Source: Adiantum capillus-veneris (taxonomy: Eukaryota > Streptophyta > Polypodiopsida > Polypodiales > Pteridaceae). Taken from it: a stretch of 64,000 bases of DNA. Shown in pieces: positions 52,809 to 62,872 of this stretch; the first letter of the stretch is position 1, and each line of letters starts with the position of its first letter. Made by a program: the position numbers and the translations under genes. The notes below the pieces were generated by a model that was given only the letters and a program-made list of their open reading frames with translations, had not been told where the DNA came from and searched no databases. The DNA lies in contig CM043944.1 of the NCBI GenBank assembly GCA_014529385.2, forward strand, positions 70,941,895 to 71,005,894, written 5' to 3'.

Positions 52809-53540
52809 CAGAGTTACCGGGGAACGCCCCCTAGCCCCTGTTCCGGCGTTCCGAGGGGCAATTCCCTTCCCGAACGTTACGAAACATCCCGGAACATCTA
52901 ACGTTCCAGGTGGCCAGTGCAAACCGGAATGGCCGTTCCGGAACGTTCCGGAACGCCCCCGGAATGTTTTGGAATGCCCCTGGAATGGCCAACGGCTACA
53001 AACAAATTTGGCAAAAATTGAAAAAATTGAAGTAAATGTTTGGGCTTCTTTTTGAAGTGTGCAAGGCCTCAAGGACTCATAAAATGCACCCCCCTCCCCC
53101 TTTCTCTCCACAAGCTAATCCTCAAGGGTCAAGCTCTCTCCCTCTCACACTCTCAAGATCTCTCCCTCTCAAGACTCACTCTCTCAAGGCTCAAGGCTTC
53201 AAGTCTTCAAGCTCTCTTCCTCTCCCTCCCACTCTCTCAAATCTCTCCCTCTCCCTCTCACTCTCTCGAGTCTCTCCCTCTCACTCTCTCAAGCTCTCTC
53301 TCTCTCTCATCTTCATCTAGTCATAGCAAGGTTGAATGGTCTTCAAAACGAGTTTTTTGTGAGTATTAGAGTCAAAGCACTCTAATACTCCTTGTATTTA
53401 AACACAAGGAGCTAAAAAATGCACTATTTGGGTGTTTTTTAACCTCCCGTTCCGCGCCGTTCCCGTTCCGGACCCCTAGCCGTTCCCCCATTCCGCGAGG
53501 ATCCCGTCACCGTTCCCGTTCCGCGTTCCGGGTACCTATG
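52809..53540. mobile_element. hAT-like non-autonomous transposon, 732 bp, 8-bp TSD
   Basis: Flanked by AGTTATAC at 52801-52808 and 53541-53548. Left terminus CAGAGTTACCGGGGAACGC; right terminus reverse complement CATAGGTACCCGGAACGCGG, an imperfect TIR. Subterminal GTTCCGGAACGTTCC-type repeats on both sides; CT-rich middle (53130-53320). No transposase ORF. Shares its CATAG-type end and CCGTTCCC repeats with the 166-bp MITE at 18523-18688. Confidence 0.85.
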
Positions 53541-53548
53541 AGTTATAC

Positions 53549-54575
53549 TGTTTTTCCCAGGGAAATGCCTACTGCGCAAGATGTCGGCCAATGGGTCGAT
53601 TTTCTCCTTAAGCGGCAAGTTGTCCGTGGTGTCTACTTTGGGGCGTGTGGATTTTATGAAGTGTTGCTCGCAGATATGGAAGCTAGAAATCTTTTGCTTA
53701 AGATGTCTCCCCTCTTTTTTAATACGCAGATGACACATGTTCTCCCGTGGGCGCTCACTAAAGATTACCAGAGTCTTATTCGCCACAAATGCCCGGTGTG
53801 GGTGGAAATTGTTGATTTCCCTCGCACGTGGAGACATTTCCTGCCGTTGTTGGCTGCGCAGCTTGGAAAGGTTATTTGTCCTCCAAAATTGGATGCGAAT
53901 ACCAATAGGTTTTGCATTCTATGGGACACGGACAAGATTACCCCTGATGGTATTATGGTTGACTCAGGTGATCCGTGGGTAGGCAAGCGTCCCTTTAAGC
54001 TTAAATGGGGAAAATTTGGGAATTCTTGTTTTCGATGCAGCAAATTTGGTCATATGCAATCAGAATGTCCAGAGCCGGTCTTGCAACCGCCTCCCTCTGC
54101 TGTTCCTTTGTCCACCTCTATCCCTGCTGGGAAACTCACAAGTGAGGCCAAGCAAAGTGGAGTTTCTACTGCCAAAGTGGCTTCGAATGTGGACAAAGGG
54201 AAAGGCAAGGTACAGCAAGGTACTGATCTTGGGATTGGGTCTGCTGCTAAAGGCAAAAATGCTGGACCTGTTGATGTCAATACATGGGTGGTGCCAAAAA
54301 AAACACTGAAGATTCGCACGCCACTTTCTTCGCGTAATTACGTTCCTTCTGTTAATGCTAACAAGAATGCATCGTTTATGCAACTTCCTTGTAATGACAA
54401 TCGCACGCTGATTGATGCATGGGATAAAGCGATGCACTCTTACAAAGAGGTACTCCTTGGTGAGGCTTCCACATCGCATGTGAATACTGTGGACACGTTT
54501 CCTGCCCTGACTCAGAGGATGGGTCCTCGTACGGAGGCAGTGCATGGAGACGTGTCTATGGGCACCTCCACTTGA
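53549..54575 (+). CDS. LINE L ORF1, main part
   Basis: The frame is open from ATG 53538 (that ATG belongs to the insert edge) to TGA 54573-54575. DUF4283-like RNA-binding region: AQDVGQWVDFLLKRQVVRGV, ADMEARNLLLKMSPLFFNTQ, CPVWVEIVDFPRTWRHFLPL, then zinc knuckle CFRCSKFGHMQSEC near residue 170, then a Lys/Ser-rich tail. Its stop shares one base with the ORF2 start (TGATG). Confidence 0.85.
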
Positions 54576-57500
54576 TGTTGATTCTTGTTGCTTTTGTACA
54601 TATGTTTCCAATGCAAAGTCATCTTAAATGCATCTCATACAATGTGCATGGGTTATGCAACCTTGACAAATGGCGGCTGACCTGGCACTATATACATACA
54701 TGTAGAGCAGACATAGTTGTATTGCAAGAGCACAATCAGCACGAGTTTGCTAGTCAATGCTCCTATTTTGCCGGATATTGGATTGCGTATGCTGGCTCGC
54801 AAGATTTTTCTGGTGTATTGATGCTGATTCGGTATGAGCTTCAGCCTGTTCTGTTATACAATGATCCGCATGGTCGGTGGATGGTTGTACAGTGTTTGTT
54901 GAATGGTCGAGTTTATGAATTTGGAGGCACATATGCATATACGGCCTCTGGGCAAAGAGCTGCTTTGTGGCGAGAATTCTCCTCTCGCCCATGGACATCG
55001 AATGCATTTCTATGTGGAGATTTCAATAATACTCCTGGTTTGCTTGACAGTACCACAGGAAATTCGCATATGCTGCTTGCGGAGAAACACAACTGGGATC
55101 ACTTTGTTGCCTCTGCTCAAATGATTGATATATGGCGTTCTTTGTATCCTGATGCCTCTGGTTTCACCTTTCAACATGTTGCTCACTCCTCGTATAGAGC
55201 AAGATTGGATCGTTGGTATTTGCATAATGGGCAACAGTATGAAGAATTTGTATGTGACATGAGGATAGACTATGCTCTGCAACTATCGGATCATTATCCT
55301 CTTTTGCTGTCGTTGTATTTTGGACAGTCTATTTGTGATCGGCCCCTTCACAAGAAACGTTTGTTGCATGTTAATAATGCCTATCTTACTCATGAAGTTT
55401 TTCGTCATATGGTTGCCGATATTATTCCTCCGTTGTTGGCTCATATGCATATTGATGTGGATGCTGCTTGGTATCGTTTTGTCATGAGAGTACAAACTGT
55501 GATTTCTGACTATGGTAGGCAGCATATGCAGCGAATTCAGGAGAATGTCGGTGATGCGAAACAGGTTAGTCAACGATTACAACAATTGCTAGATTTCCGC
55601 CCATTGTCTGACTCAGAAATGACGGAGTTATGTGAAGCTAAAGTGTGTATTCAGCAAAATGATAAGCGGAAGCTTGCTAAGTGGCAGACACGTGCACGTC
55701 AATAGGCCTTTATGGATAAAGGGTGTGCTTCGAAGAAATTTTTTAAGCATTTGCATCATTCAAGAGTCTCACAGTCGATTAAGCGGGTTATGCTTCCCTC
55801 GGGTGTTTGGACTTCTTCAAAGAGGGAACTTGCTGAGGCTATGGTCTCACATTACCGTATGGTGTTTGCTGCTCCATCTCAGCCGTCTTCAACAGCTTGT
55901 CGAGCGTGTGAATTGTTGCTTTCTTATGTTCGTCCGATCTTGTCCTCGCAGGAGGCACACTGCCTTGAGGACCCTTTCTCTGTCGTTGAATTGCATGGTG
56001 CCTTGCTTGCATTGGGTCGGTGGAGATCTCCTGGTTGGGACGGACTTACTGTGGAATTTTTCCTCTCGTTTTGGGATGCTCTTAAGCAACCCCTTATCTT
56101 TATGATAAATGTGGCATCGGAAAAACAGGATCTACCAATTTCATGGAAAGAGGGCTTGCTTAAGTTGTTTCCCAAGCAAGCGCTTTGCGAGCAGTTCTCT
56201 CATTGGCGGCCCATAACTCTGATGCCGGTGATATACAAGTTTTTGGCAAAAATGTTGGTCCATCGCATCAAGGACTATTTGTTTACAGGACTTCATCAGT
56301 CTCAGTATGGTTTTATTCCTCGTCGTCAAATCATGGATAATTTGGCCAATCTAATGATTGGCATGGAATATGCTAAGTATACGCAACAAGATGTGCTGGT
56401 CATGCAAGTTGATATTGAAAAGGCTTTTGACACGGTGTACTGGGATTTCATTGCTGCCACAATGAGAAGCCTAGGGTTTGGTCCTAAGTTGGCCAATGTG
56501 GTTCATTTCTTGTATGACTGTAGTACATCTTCGAGAATTCTGGACGGGGAACTGACAGAATCGTGGCCGCTTGGTTGTTCGGTTAGGCAAGGCTTCCCTA
56601 TTAGTGCTTTGCTGTATGCAATTGCTTCTCATCCTTTATTGATGTATCTTGATCATTTGACCTCTGCGCAGCGTCTTCATGGTTTGCAGTTACCTTCGGG
56701 CCATACATTTATTGGGCAGGCTTATGCTGATGACTCGCTATTTATGCCCCGCAATCAGCAAAATGATGTTCAAGAGATTATGAATGCTTTGGAATTGTTT
56801 GCGCTTGCGGCTGGTCTTGAAGTCCATTTCCGTAAATCAAAGCTTCTGCCGCTTCGTTCTTGTGATTGGCATGCTCTGCTGTGGCCAGGAGAGATTGTTC
56901 TTCCAAATGTAATCACTAGGCATTTGGGTTATCCAATTGGATGGAATGTTACTCACAAGCAGAAAGCGGATTGGGTTATGGATTGCTTGAATGTTAAATT
57001 GCATTACAGGAAGCTTTCTACCTGGCCGCTACATGTTCGCCTGCGAATTGTTCAGAGTATCCTCATGGCATATGTTCAGTTCTTTTTGCCATTGTTGCAT
57101 TGGCCCAGGCATTGTCTTCACTCTCTCATGTCGGCCATTTTGTCTCATTTGTGGCGAACGCGTGCTCACAAAAAAGGTTTGCGCTTGATATCTATGGCAA
57201 AACTTTGTACACCAAAGCGCTTTGGGGGTTTGAATATTTTGGACCTGCGTAGGCATGTCATTGCTCGAAAGGCTATGCTTTTGCCTACACTTGTGCATCA
57301 ATCTCAGCCTTGGACTCTTATGTTTGCACACTTGAGTCAGCATGTGGTTACATCTTCATTTGGTCACTGGCAATCATCCATGTGGGAGGCAGTATTTGGT
57401 AAGATGGATGGTCGTATTCCTGGATGCCCGCTTTCTTCCACCTTGCTTTCTGCATGGAAACAGGTTACGATTCATCTCTCATGGAATGCTCGGACGGAAG

Positions 57501-58402
57501 GAAACTCGCTTCGTGCGGAGAGCCTTCATTGGAGTCGGGTTTTTTCTCTTACCTTGGTCGATCGCTCGCCTCGCCAGGCGTATTTTCTCTCCTGCCGTGG
57601 CATTCGAGTGGTTGAGGATGTGGTGGATGTAGCTGGTTTTACTTTCGAGTTTCCATTTGCCGCTCGCCGTTTTGGATTGGGCATGCACTATTGCCAGTTT
57701 TGGAGAGAATTACAACAAATGTTGGCTGGTTTTTTGCCTGTTTCCCCTTTGGCTGATGGTGATCGAATGTCTGACTGGAAGCTTGGGGACATGTCATTTC
57801 AAGATATTTCTGTTGGCCGGGCATATGCTCTGCTTCTGCCTCGTCCATGGATTGTTGATCATTGCAACGCTATTTGGGACATGCATAAATCCCATATTTG
57901 GTGGCGTAGGATTATATCTACAATTTGGGAAAGCCGTTTGCCGTTGAAAGAGCGGCTGTTTCTTTGGCGGTGTTTACTTGGTGTGCTCCCAGTGGGTACT
58001 TTTCTTCGGAAGCGCCGTATCCGCCCTTCATCATGTGTCCGTTGCTTATCTGCCGAGGAGGATGTTTGTCACCTCTTGTGGGAATGCAATGTCACTCGAG
58101 AATTCCTTCGTCGGGTATCTGCGTGTATGCGGTTACGTTTTCCTTCGACGGTCTTCCATAAGCGGTTTTGGGTTATGGGTATCTTCTCGCCGGCGTTGAA
58201 GTGCTTTGCACCCTTCTTCATGTGGGTCAGGTTTTGGGCATATTGGAGCCTGTGGCGACAGCGTAATGGCTGTATGTTCCATGGCATTCACACGGATCCT
58301 TTACCTTTCTTCAAGATTTCCCTTCGGCAGTCTCTGCGGTTTTCCTTGGAAGTTGGTGATATCACGGCAGAGATACATCAGCTTTCTTACGAATGCTTTT
58401 AG
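54575..58402 (+). pseudogene. LINE L ORF2: endonuclease, RT, zinc-binding domain; one internal TAG
   Basis: ATG 54575 overlaps the ORF1 stop. The frame runs 1276 codons with only TAG 55703-55705 inside. Endonuclease: KCISYNVHGLCNLDKW, DIVVLQEHNQHEF, FLCGDFNNTPGLLDS, RARLDRWYLHN and QLSDHYPLLLSL. RT: HWRPITLMPVIYKFLAKMLV, HQSQYGFIPRRQIMDNLANL, MQVDIEKAFDTVYWDFIAAT, CSVRQGFPISALLYAI, GQAYADDSLFMPRN (catalytic YADD) and HLGYPIGW. C-terminal zinc-binding: RLPLKERLFLWRCLLGVLPV then SSCVRCLSAEEDVCHLLWEC. The TAG lies in the EN-RT linker just before the FMDKGCASKKFFKHLH segment. Probably a recent nonsense change; readthrough is not shown. Confidence 0.9.
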
Positions 58403-58513
58403 ATATTTTGTACAGCTGAACACTGTTGTGTTCCTTTCCTTGTACATCTTTTGGGTGGGTTTTCCTCTCTTTGAGGTTTCCCACAGATAGTTAAATCAAA
58501 TTGATTTACAAAA

Positions 58514-58517
<4 letters not shown>

Positions 58518-58605
<88 letters not shown>
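58518..58605. repeat. (GT)n(AG)n microsatellite, 88 nt
   Basis: About 55 nt of GT followed by 33 nt of AG, directly after the 3' end of LINE L. Confidence 0.95.
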
Positions 58606-58606
<1 letters not shown>

Positions 58607-59289
58607 GAGAGCTTGCAACCCATCCTAATACCCTTGGTATAAAAGGCAACTTGTACAGTGTGAAGAAACTAATTCTTCGTGTGTGACTACTCTCTTCCCA
58701 CGGAGATGATGGCTGTCAAGTCATTAAGCTTCTGCTAATTTATTATTTAGCATGTGTCCAAATGAGATTAGCTAGGGCATTGCACCATTGTCATTGTGTG
58801 TCTAGAATTGAGCTAGTAGAAGGCCATGAGGCTTATTAAATCTCATCACTATCTCATGCATCCCAGTTTAGCTCTCCCCATTGATGTTTCGATGCTGTCA
58901 TTCGATGGCTCTCTTAGGTGAAAAAGAAGTCCCCCATCTCATTGACACTTGTGTGTGGCATCATCGATTTGCTGAGCTCGAGTGCGCTTGAAATATTCAT
59001 TGATTTGTAAGCTATTACTTCACTTTTTAAGCTATTGATTCTTCGACTTTCATCCCATTGCATTGCATAATTTTTCCCTAGTGTAAAGTGCTGACTTCAA
59101 ATGTCCTTATCCGTCAGTTGCACATAATTCAAGTGAAAATTGGGCCAACTTTTGAGACCAATGGAGAGAATATTATCAATTTTTGGGTACAGTTGTCCCT
59201 TTTAAAGAACACGGAAGGCACTTTCTAAAAAGCATAATAGTTGAGCCATCGCTTTTCTCATCCTGAGGGAGTAGGAGCAACCGTGAAAA
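58606..59289. other. Unassigned stretch
   Basis: No coding domain and no continuation of element H Gag seen here. Confidence 0.45.
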
Positions 59290-59780
59290 GTAATGAGGGA
59301 CCAAATGTTTGGGTTGCAGGTGCTTTAGGGAGCAAATGTTTGGGTTGCAGGTGCTTTAGGGAGCTTGCTTTTGGGTGCCCTGCTTTTGAGGGGCAAGATT
59401 TTCATGCTAAATCTTTTTAGAGTCTTTAGTACAAAGCCAATAAGGCACTTTTTACAAAACATGCAAGTTGTGTCAAAGACACTCATGTGAGAAAGATTAC
59501 GTACTCATTCTAGAAGTTTTTCTTGCTAAGTCTTTGAAAGCCTATAAAAACAAGGCCGAAGAGCCACTTTGTATAGAATACACAAGTTGTCTCAATGACT
59601 CTCCTGAGAAAGGTTCTGTACTTACTTTGTGAGTTTCATCTTTGTATGACACAGAAAGAAATTCCGTAAGGGGCACCTACCTTAGGAGCCCTTCATCTCC
59701 AAGAAGTACTCCACCTCTCATGCAACGTGACCACAAAACGTCTCAGCCCCGAAACGTTTCAGCCCTACCTTAAAGATCAT
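59290..59780 (+). repeat. LTR fragment or solo LTR, plus strand
   Basis: Contains CCTATAAAAACAAGG (TATA-like, about 59550) and GAAAGAAATTCCGTAAGGGGCACC split as GAAAGAAATTCCG + TAAGGGGCACC (about 59651), a variant of the LTR motif of B, E, F, G and H. A 31-nt unit (CAAATGTTTGGGTTGCAGG and onward) is directly repeated at 59304-59366. Borders not resolved. Confidence 0.5.
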
Positions 59781-60322
59781 ACATACATATTGAGTGAATA
59801 CATGCATAACTTATTTGAAGTACGTGTTCTAACAGCTTGGCATCAATTAAAATTCTAAGGATTTTGATGGCTAGATTAAAAAAAATTGGGACACTTTGCT
59901 CCTTGTTACTTCTTTTCAACCAATTCCCGTTCCAAACATAAAGGAAAAAAATTGCAAGTTTAGTCAAAAAAGTTGCTCAGAAGGGTCCTGATATGCTTAT
60001 AAGAAAAGTCTCCCAATTTAGAGCACATAATACTTTGCCTAAGGATTTGCAGGAACCCAAAAATGTTAAGGTCATCAGAGACTGGGGCAAAAGTAGAACC
60101 ACGCCAGATGATGAGACTAAATAAACCCGTATCCATACAGAGGACAAAAGTTAGGAACTAAATGAAGCACATAGAGGACTTGCATCAAACATCTAACAAA
60201 ACAGATCTGAGCATGATGCCACAAAAAGCCATTCCATTCCAAATGCCTTTATGTTGGAACAATACCCTGTGATCAAAAGAGATAATGCAACACAACTAAA
60301 TTTTGCAAACAAACTTTCTGAC
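59781..60322. other. Unassigned stretch left of NTH1-like exons
   Basis: Probably intronic to the NTH1-like gene. A candidate third exon after acceptor TTTGATCACAG (about 60270) reads YCSNIKAFGMEW before a stop; not convincing. No helix-hairpin-helix or Fe-S cluster exon was found. Confidence 0.35.
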
Positions 60323-60531
60323 CTATAGAAACCAACTGGCTTCAAGATTTCCGCAAGTTGATGGATTGTGAGCTCCTGTCTGAACAAGTTGCCAATAGTT
60401 AGACCACCAGGCAAAGCATGTAGCCGCATCATGGCAGCTGCAGTAACAGAGTCCCTCGTTTGAGAGCTTATCACAGCTGCAACGAGTATTTGAAATTGCT
60501 GGGTTTTCTTATCTGCAGTTCGATCTGCTAA
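60323..60531 (-). pseudogene. NTH1: Endonuclease III (NTH1-like) exon
   Basis: Minus-strand exon with acceptor GGTGGCAG and donor CTATAG/GTCAG. It encodes LADRTADKKTQQFQILVAAV, ISSQTRDSVTAAAMMRLHAL, PGGLTIGNLFRQELTIHQLA and EILKPVGFY. This matches the N-terminal helical domain of the DNA glycosylase/AP lyase Nth family (LLSSQTKDxVTxxAMxRL...IxPVGFY). The catalytic Lys/Asp helix-hairpin-helix and the 4Fe-4S cluster would be in later exons that I do not see, so this is a gene fragment or a gene with very long introns. Confidence 0.75.
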
Positions 60532-60604
60532 CTGCCACCCCAACATACAAACACATGATTGATCAGAATATTCGGGCTATTTTACTGATTGGCCTACGAC
60601 GTAC

Positions 60605-60656
60605 CTGATGTGTTCCCATTTGGTCTACGGGAGCATCTTGACCAGCTCTCATGGAC
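60605..60656 (-). pseudogene. NTH1: Endonuclease III (NTH1-like) upstream exon
   Basis: A 52-nt minus-strand exon, acceptor TTTTGCAG and donor CAG/GTACGT. It encodes SMRAGQDAPVDQMGTHQ, matching the conserved MRxxxDAPVDxMG segment just before the Nth domain. It joins the next exon in phase 0 across a 73-nt intron (60532-60604). Upstream exons are not visible; element F begins 194 bp further right. Confidence 0.75.
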
Positions 60657-60849
60657 CTGCAAAATATTCATGCACAAGCCATAAAATTTATAGGCTTTAA
60701 GAGGAAGACATTGAACATTGCAGAGTGCTTTTACTTTGCTATCCAAGCATTCCTAAATTTCTAGAAAGATCACTTCCTCTGCGAGTAACTTCACTTTGAA
60801 AGAAGGTAATTTCAACATTCCCTGAGACTCAACAGTCCATGAGAGAAAA
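60657..60849. other. Probable intron of the NTH1-like gene up to element F
   Basis: Ends at the LTR terminus of element F (TGTAAC at 60850). Confidence 0.5.
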
Positions 60850-60913
60850 TGTAACAAGAGGCCACCACGTGCCAACTGACCAGAACAGACTTTAAGCACT
60901 TCAAAACAACTAA

Positions 60914-61334
60914 AGAGAAATGAAATGAAATGTAATATTAATGTCTTCAAAAGGCCAAAATGAGCTATGCAACCAAAAGGTTACATGTGGTGAATCTAAT
61001 ACCAGGTCTGGGTACAAAAAGTACAAGAACTGAAAAGAAAATAGTGGGTAGGGGTGGGGTGAAAGCTGATACAAAGGGAAGACAAAGGGTGAGCTGATAC
61101 AATGGAGCTCTCTGACAGTCGAAGCATCATATACATATACATCATTATCCGGGACGGCTCCTATGTCGCGCCAGTATGGTATGAATCCTCTGTCGCAGTC
61201 TGCGTCGATATCGAGAGGGCCATCTCATCCGTGGGCAACGGGACCGCCCCAACTCTATCGCCCGATCAAGCAATATGCCTCTGGTACCTCTGGTGTTGTT
61301 ATGCTGTGGGGGCTGCTCGAACTCCTCTGTCTAT
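60914..61334 (-). mobile_element. LINE-like fragment N4, minus strand
   Basis: The 3' end (minus) is CTCATTTTGGCCTTTTGAAG then ACATTAATATTACATTTC. The coding tail AIELGRSR..YRRRLRQRIHTIL is related to N2. The 5' side abuts (CT)n on the minus strand. Confidence 0.75.
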
Positions 61335-61339
61335 GACTG

Positions 61340-61342
<3 letters not shown>

Positions 61343-61381
<39 letters not shown>
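61343..61381. repeat. (GA)n microsatellite between N4 and N3
   Basis: About 39 nt of GA on the plus strand, (CT)n on the sense strand of the LINE fragments. Confidence 0.95.
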
Positions 61382-61386
<5 letters not shown>

Positions 61387-61541
61387 GAAATAAAATGTTA
61401 TATTAATGTCTTCTAAAGGCCAAAATGACTTATGAGACCAAAGAGTTACATAATGGTGAATCTGATACAAGGTCTCGATAAAAAGAAAGAAAATAACTAA
61501 ACAGAAAAACTACTAGAGCTGTAAAAGGTGGGTATCAAGAG
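61382..61541 (-). mobile_element. LINE-like fragment N3, minus strand
   Basis: The minus strand reads GGTCTCATAAGTCATTTTGG then CCTTTAGAAGACATTAATAT..CATTTCC at its 3' end, followed by (CT)n. Only the last 130-160 nt are present; the 5' side abuts the GA tract of the LTR. Confidence 0.75.
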
Positions 61542-62005
61542 CCAGAGAGAGAGAGAGAGAGGATCCACACGGTAGACTGAGAGTGGCGGAGTTCCACTCC
61601 CAAAGCACTGGCCCCAAAACCCTGGCTTCCCTTTCGGTATTTCTTTTATAATGCTTCACAAAGGTACAACTGTTGGGGGACTCTTCCTCTGCTTCCGCAT
61701 ATGCGTGAATGCCATGGTGAGTCCCCCAAGCCTCATATTTGAAGGCCCTTGGCCCCAAAAGCAACTGCTATGAAAAGTTGGTCTCCCAAAAGCTCTCAAG
61801 CTCAAAAGCTAGTGCCATAAGCCTTCTCCGCGATTTGCGTGCCATTCGTACAGCCTCCACATTGTGCGGACTATCCTTACAGTCGCCACGGCAGCGCTTT
61901 TTTTAACGGTGGGTAGGGTTCGGCCAGGTTGTCCATAGTTGGGGATTAATATTGTAGCCCGCTTATGTCACGTCACCTACTTGTGACATACCACCCTCTT
62001 GAAAG

Positions 62006-62344
62006 AAGAGTAATTGTTCGTTATTACACCTGCAAAACTCAATCCGATTCTTTAGCAGACACTGCCTTTATGCATGCATGATGCCCATCATTGCCAAACA
62101 AAAAATTCTCTAGCATGCATTACACCATACAAATCCACAATCACATTCTCCAATCATCTCATCCACATCGGAGCTCTTGATATTCCGGTGTAGCAATATT
62201 AGCCATCACACTGAGACCATATCCATGCAATCTCATCCAATTTGGAACTATTGATGCACCAGATTCATATGCTTCACAAAATGCTTTATAGATGACACCA
62301 AATTCACATGTGTCAACACATAACATAAACACATCCAAATACAA
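62006..62344 (-). other. 3' non-coding interior of element F
   Basis: Matches element B (about 15640-15760) in reverse complement: AATTGGATGAGATTGC, GTGTGATGGCTAAT, CTACACCGGAA.ATCAAGAG. No coding. Confidence 0.75.
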
Positions 62345-62580
62345 CCGAATGCTCCCCAAACCGTAGTCGGCGTCATTCAAAGGGTTCCATATACAACCAA
62401 ATGCTCCCCAAACCGTAGCATGCTTCGTTCAAAGGTTTCCAATTACAAATAAACGCTCCCCAGACTGCAACCTACATCAATCAAAGGTTTTCTGTTCCAA
62501 CACAATGCTCCCCAAACAACAACCTGCCTTGTTTAGAGGTCCCACAAACAACTAGACACTCTCCAGACCACAGTCTATGT
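62345..62580 (-). repeat. Tandem repeat in element F, about five units of 57 bp
   Basis: Units of AATGCTCCCCAAACCGTAG plus a C(A/G)TTCAAAGG.TTCCA spacer. Same relative position (upstream of the 3' LTR) as the arrays in B and G. Confidence 0.85.
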
Positions 62581-62662
62581 CGTCCAGAGGTTATCGAACA
62601 CCATTCAGACTAGAACCAAACAATTTCAATCGACACCCAAACAAGTTTAGAATTGATCTAAT

Positions 62663-62872
62663 CTATTCCAAACTATTTGCAAACAGTATTCTCAAACAGA
62701 GTTCCAAAAAGTATCTAAACTTGTTCTTGATGGCGATTTTATTCAGAGACTTGTAGTCAATGCATATTCTCCAAGATCCATCTTTCTTTGAAACCAACAA
62801 CACTGGCGAACAATAAGGTGATGTACTGGGCTGAATGAGACCCTTCTCTAGAAGCTCTTTCACTAGGTTCAT
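62663..62872 (-). pseudogene. Element F RT N-terminal fragment
   Basis: [40 protein letters not shown] and [12 protein letters not shown], then loss of homology. The rest of Pol is deleted. The upstream end overlaps the Gag ORF end (62869), so Gag is joined to RT without protease. Confidence 0.85.

Larger units (their letters stand above)
52080..58517 (+). mobile_element. LINE L, near complete, between TG tracts
   Basis: L1-type LINE: 5' UTR about 52080-52642, ORF1 from 52643 (interrupted by a 732-bp hAT-like insert), ORF2 54575-58402, 3' UTR ending GATTTACAAAAAAAC, then (GT)n(AG)n. Without the insert it is about 5.7 kb. It is the best-preserved transposon in the window; its only ORF2 defect is one TAG. 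Confidence 0.92.
60850..61988 (-). repeat. 3' LTR of element F, split by N3/N4
   Basis: Left part 60850-60913 (TGTAACAAGAGGCCACCACG..AAGCACTTCAAAACAA) and right part from about 61542 (GAGAGGATCCACACGGTAGAC to ACTTGTGACA). Both are collinear with the LTR of E, in which the two parts are contiguous. LINE fragments N4 and N3 lie between them, in the GA tract. The reverse motif CCCTTTCGGTATTTCTT is at 61629-61645. Confidence 0.85.

Noticed and set aside
60193-60300. Third NTH1 exon (YCSNIKAFGMEW)
   Set aside because: An acceptor-like CAG is present but the peptide does not match the catalytic helix-hairpin-helix region and soon meets a stop.
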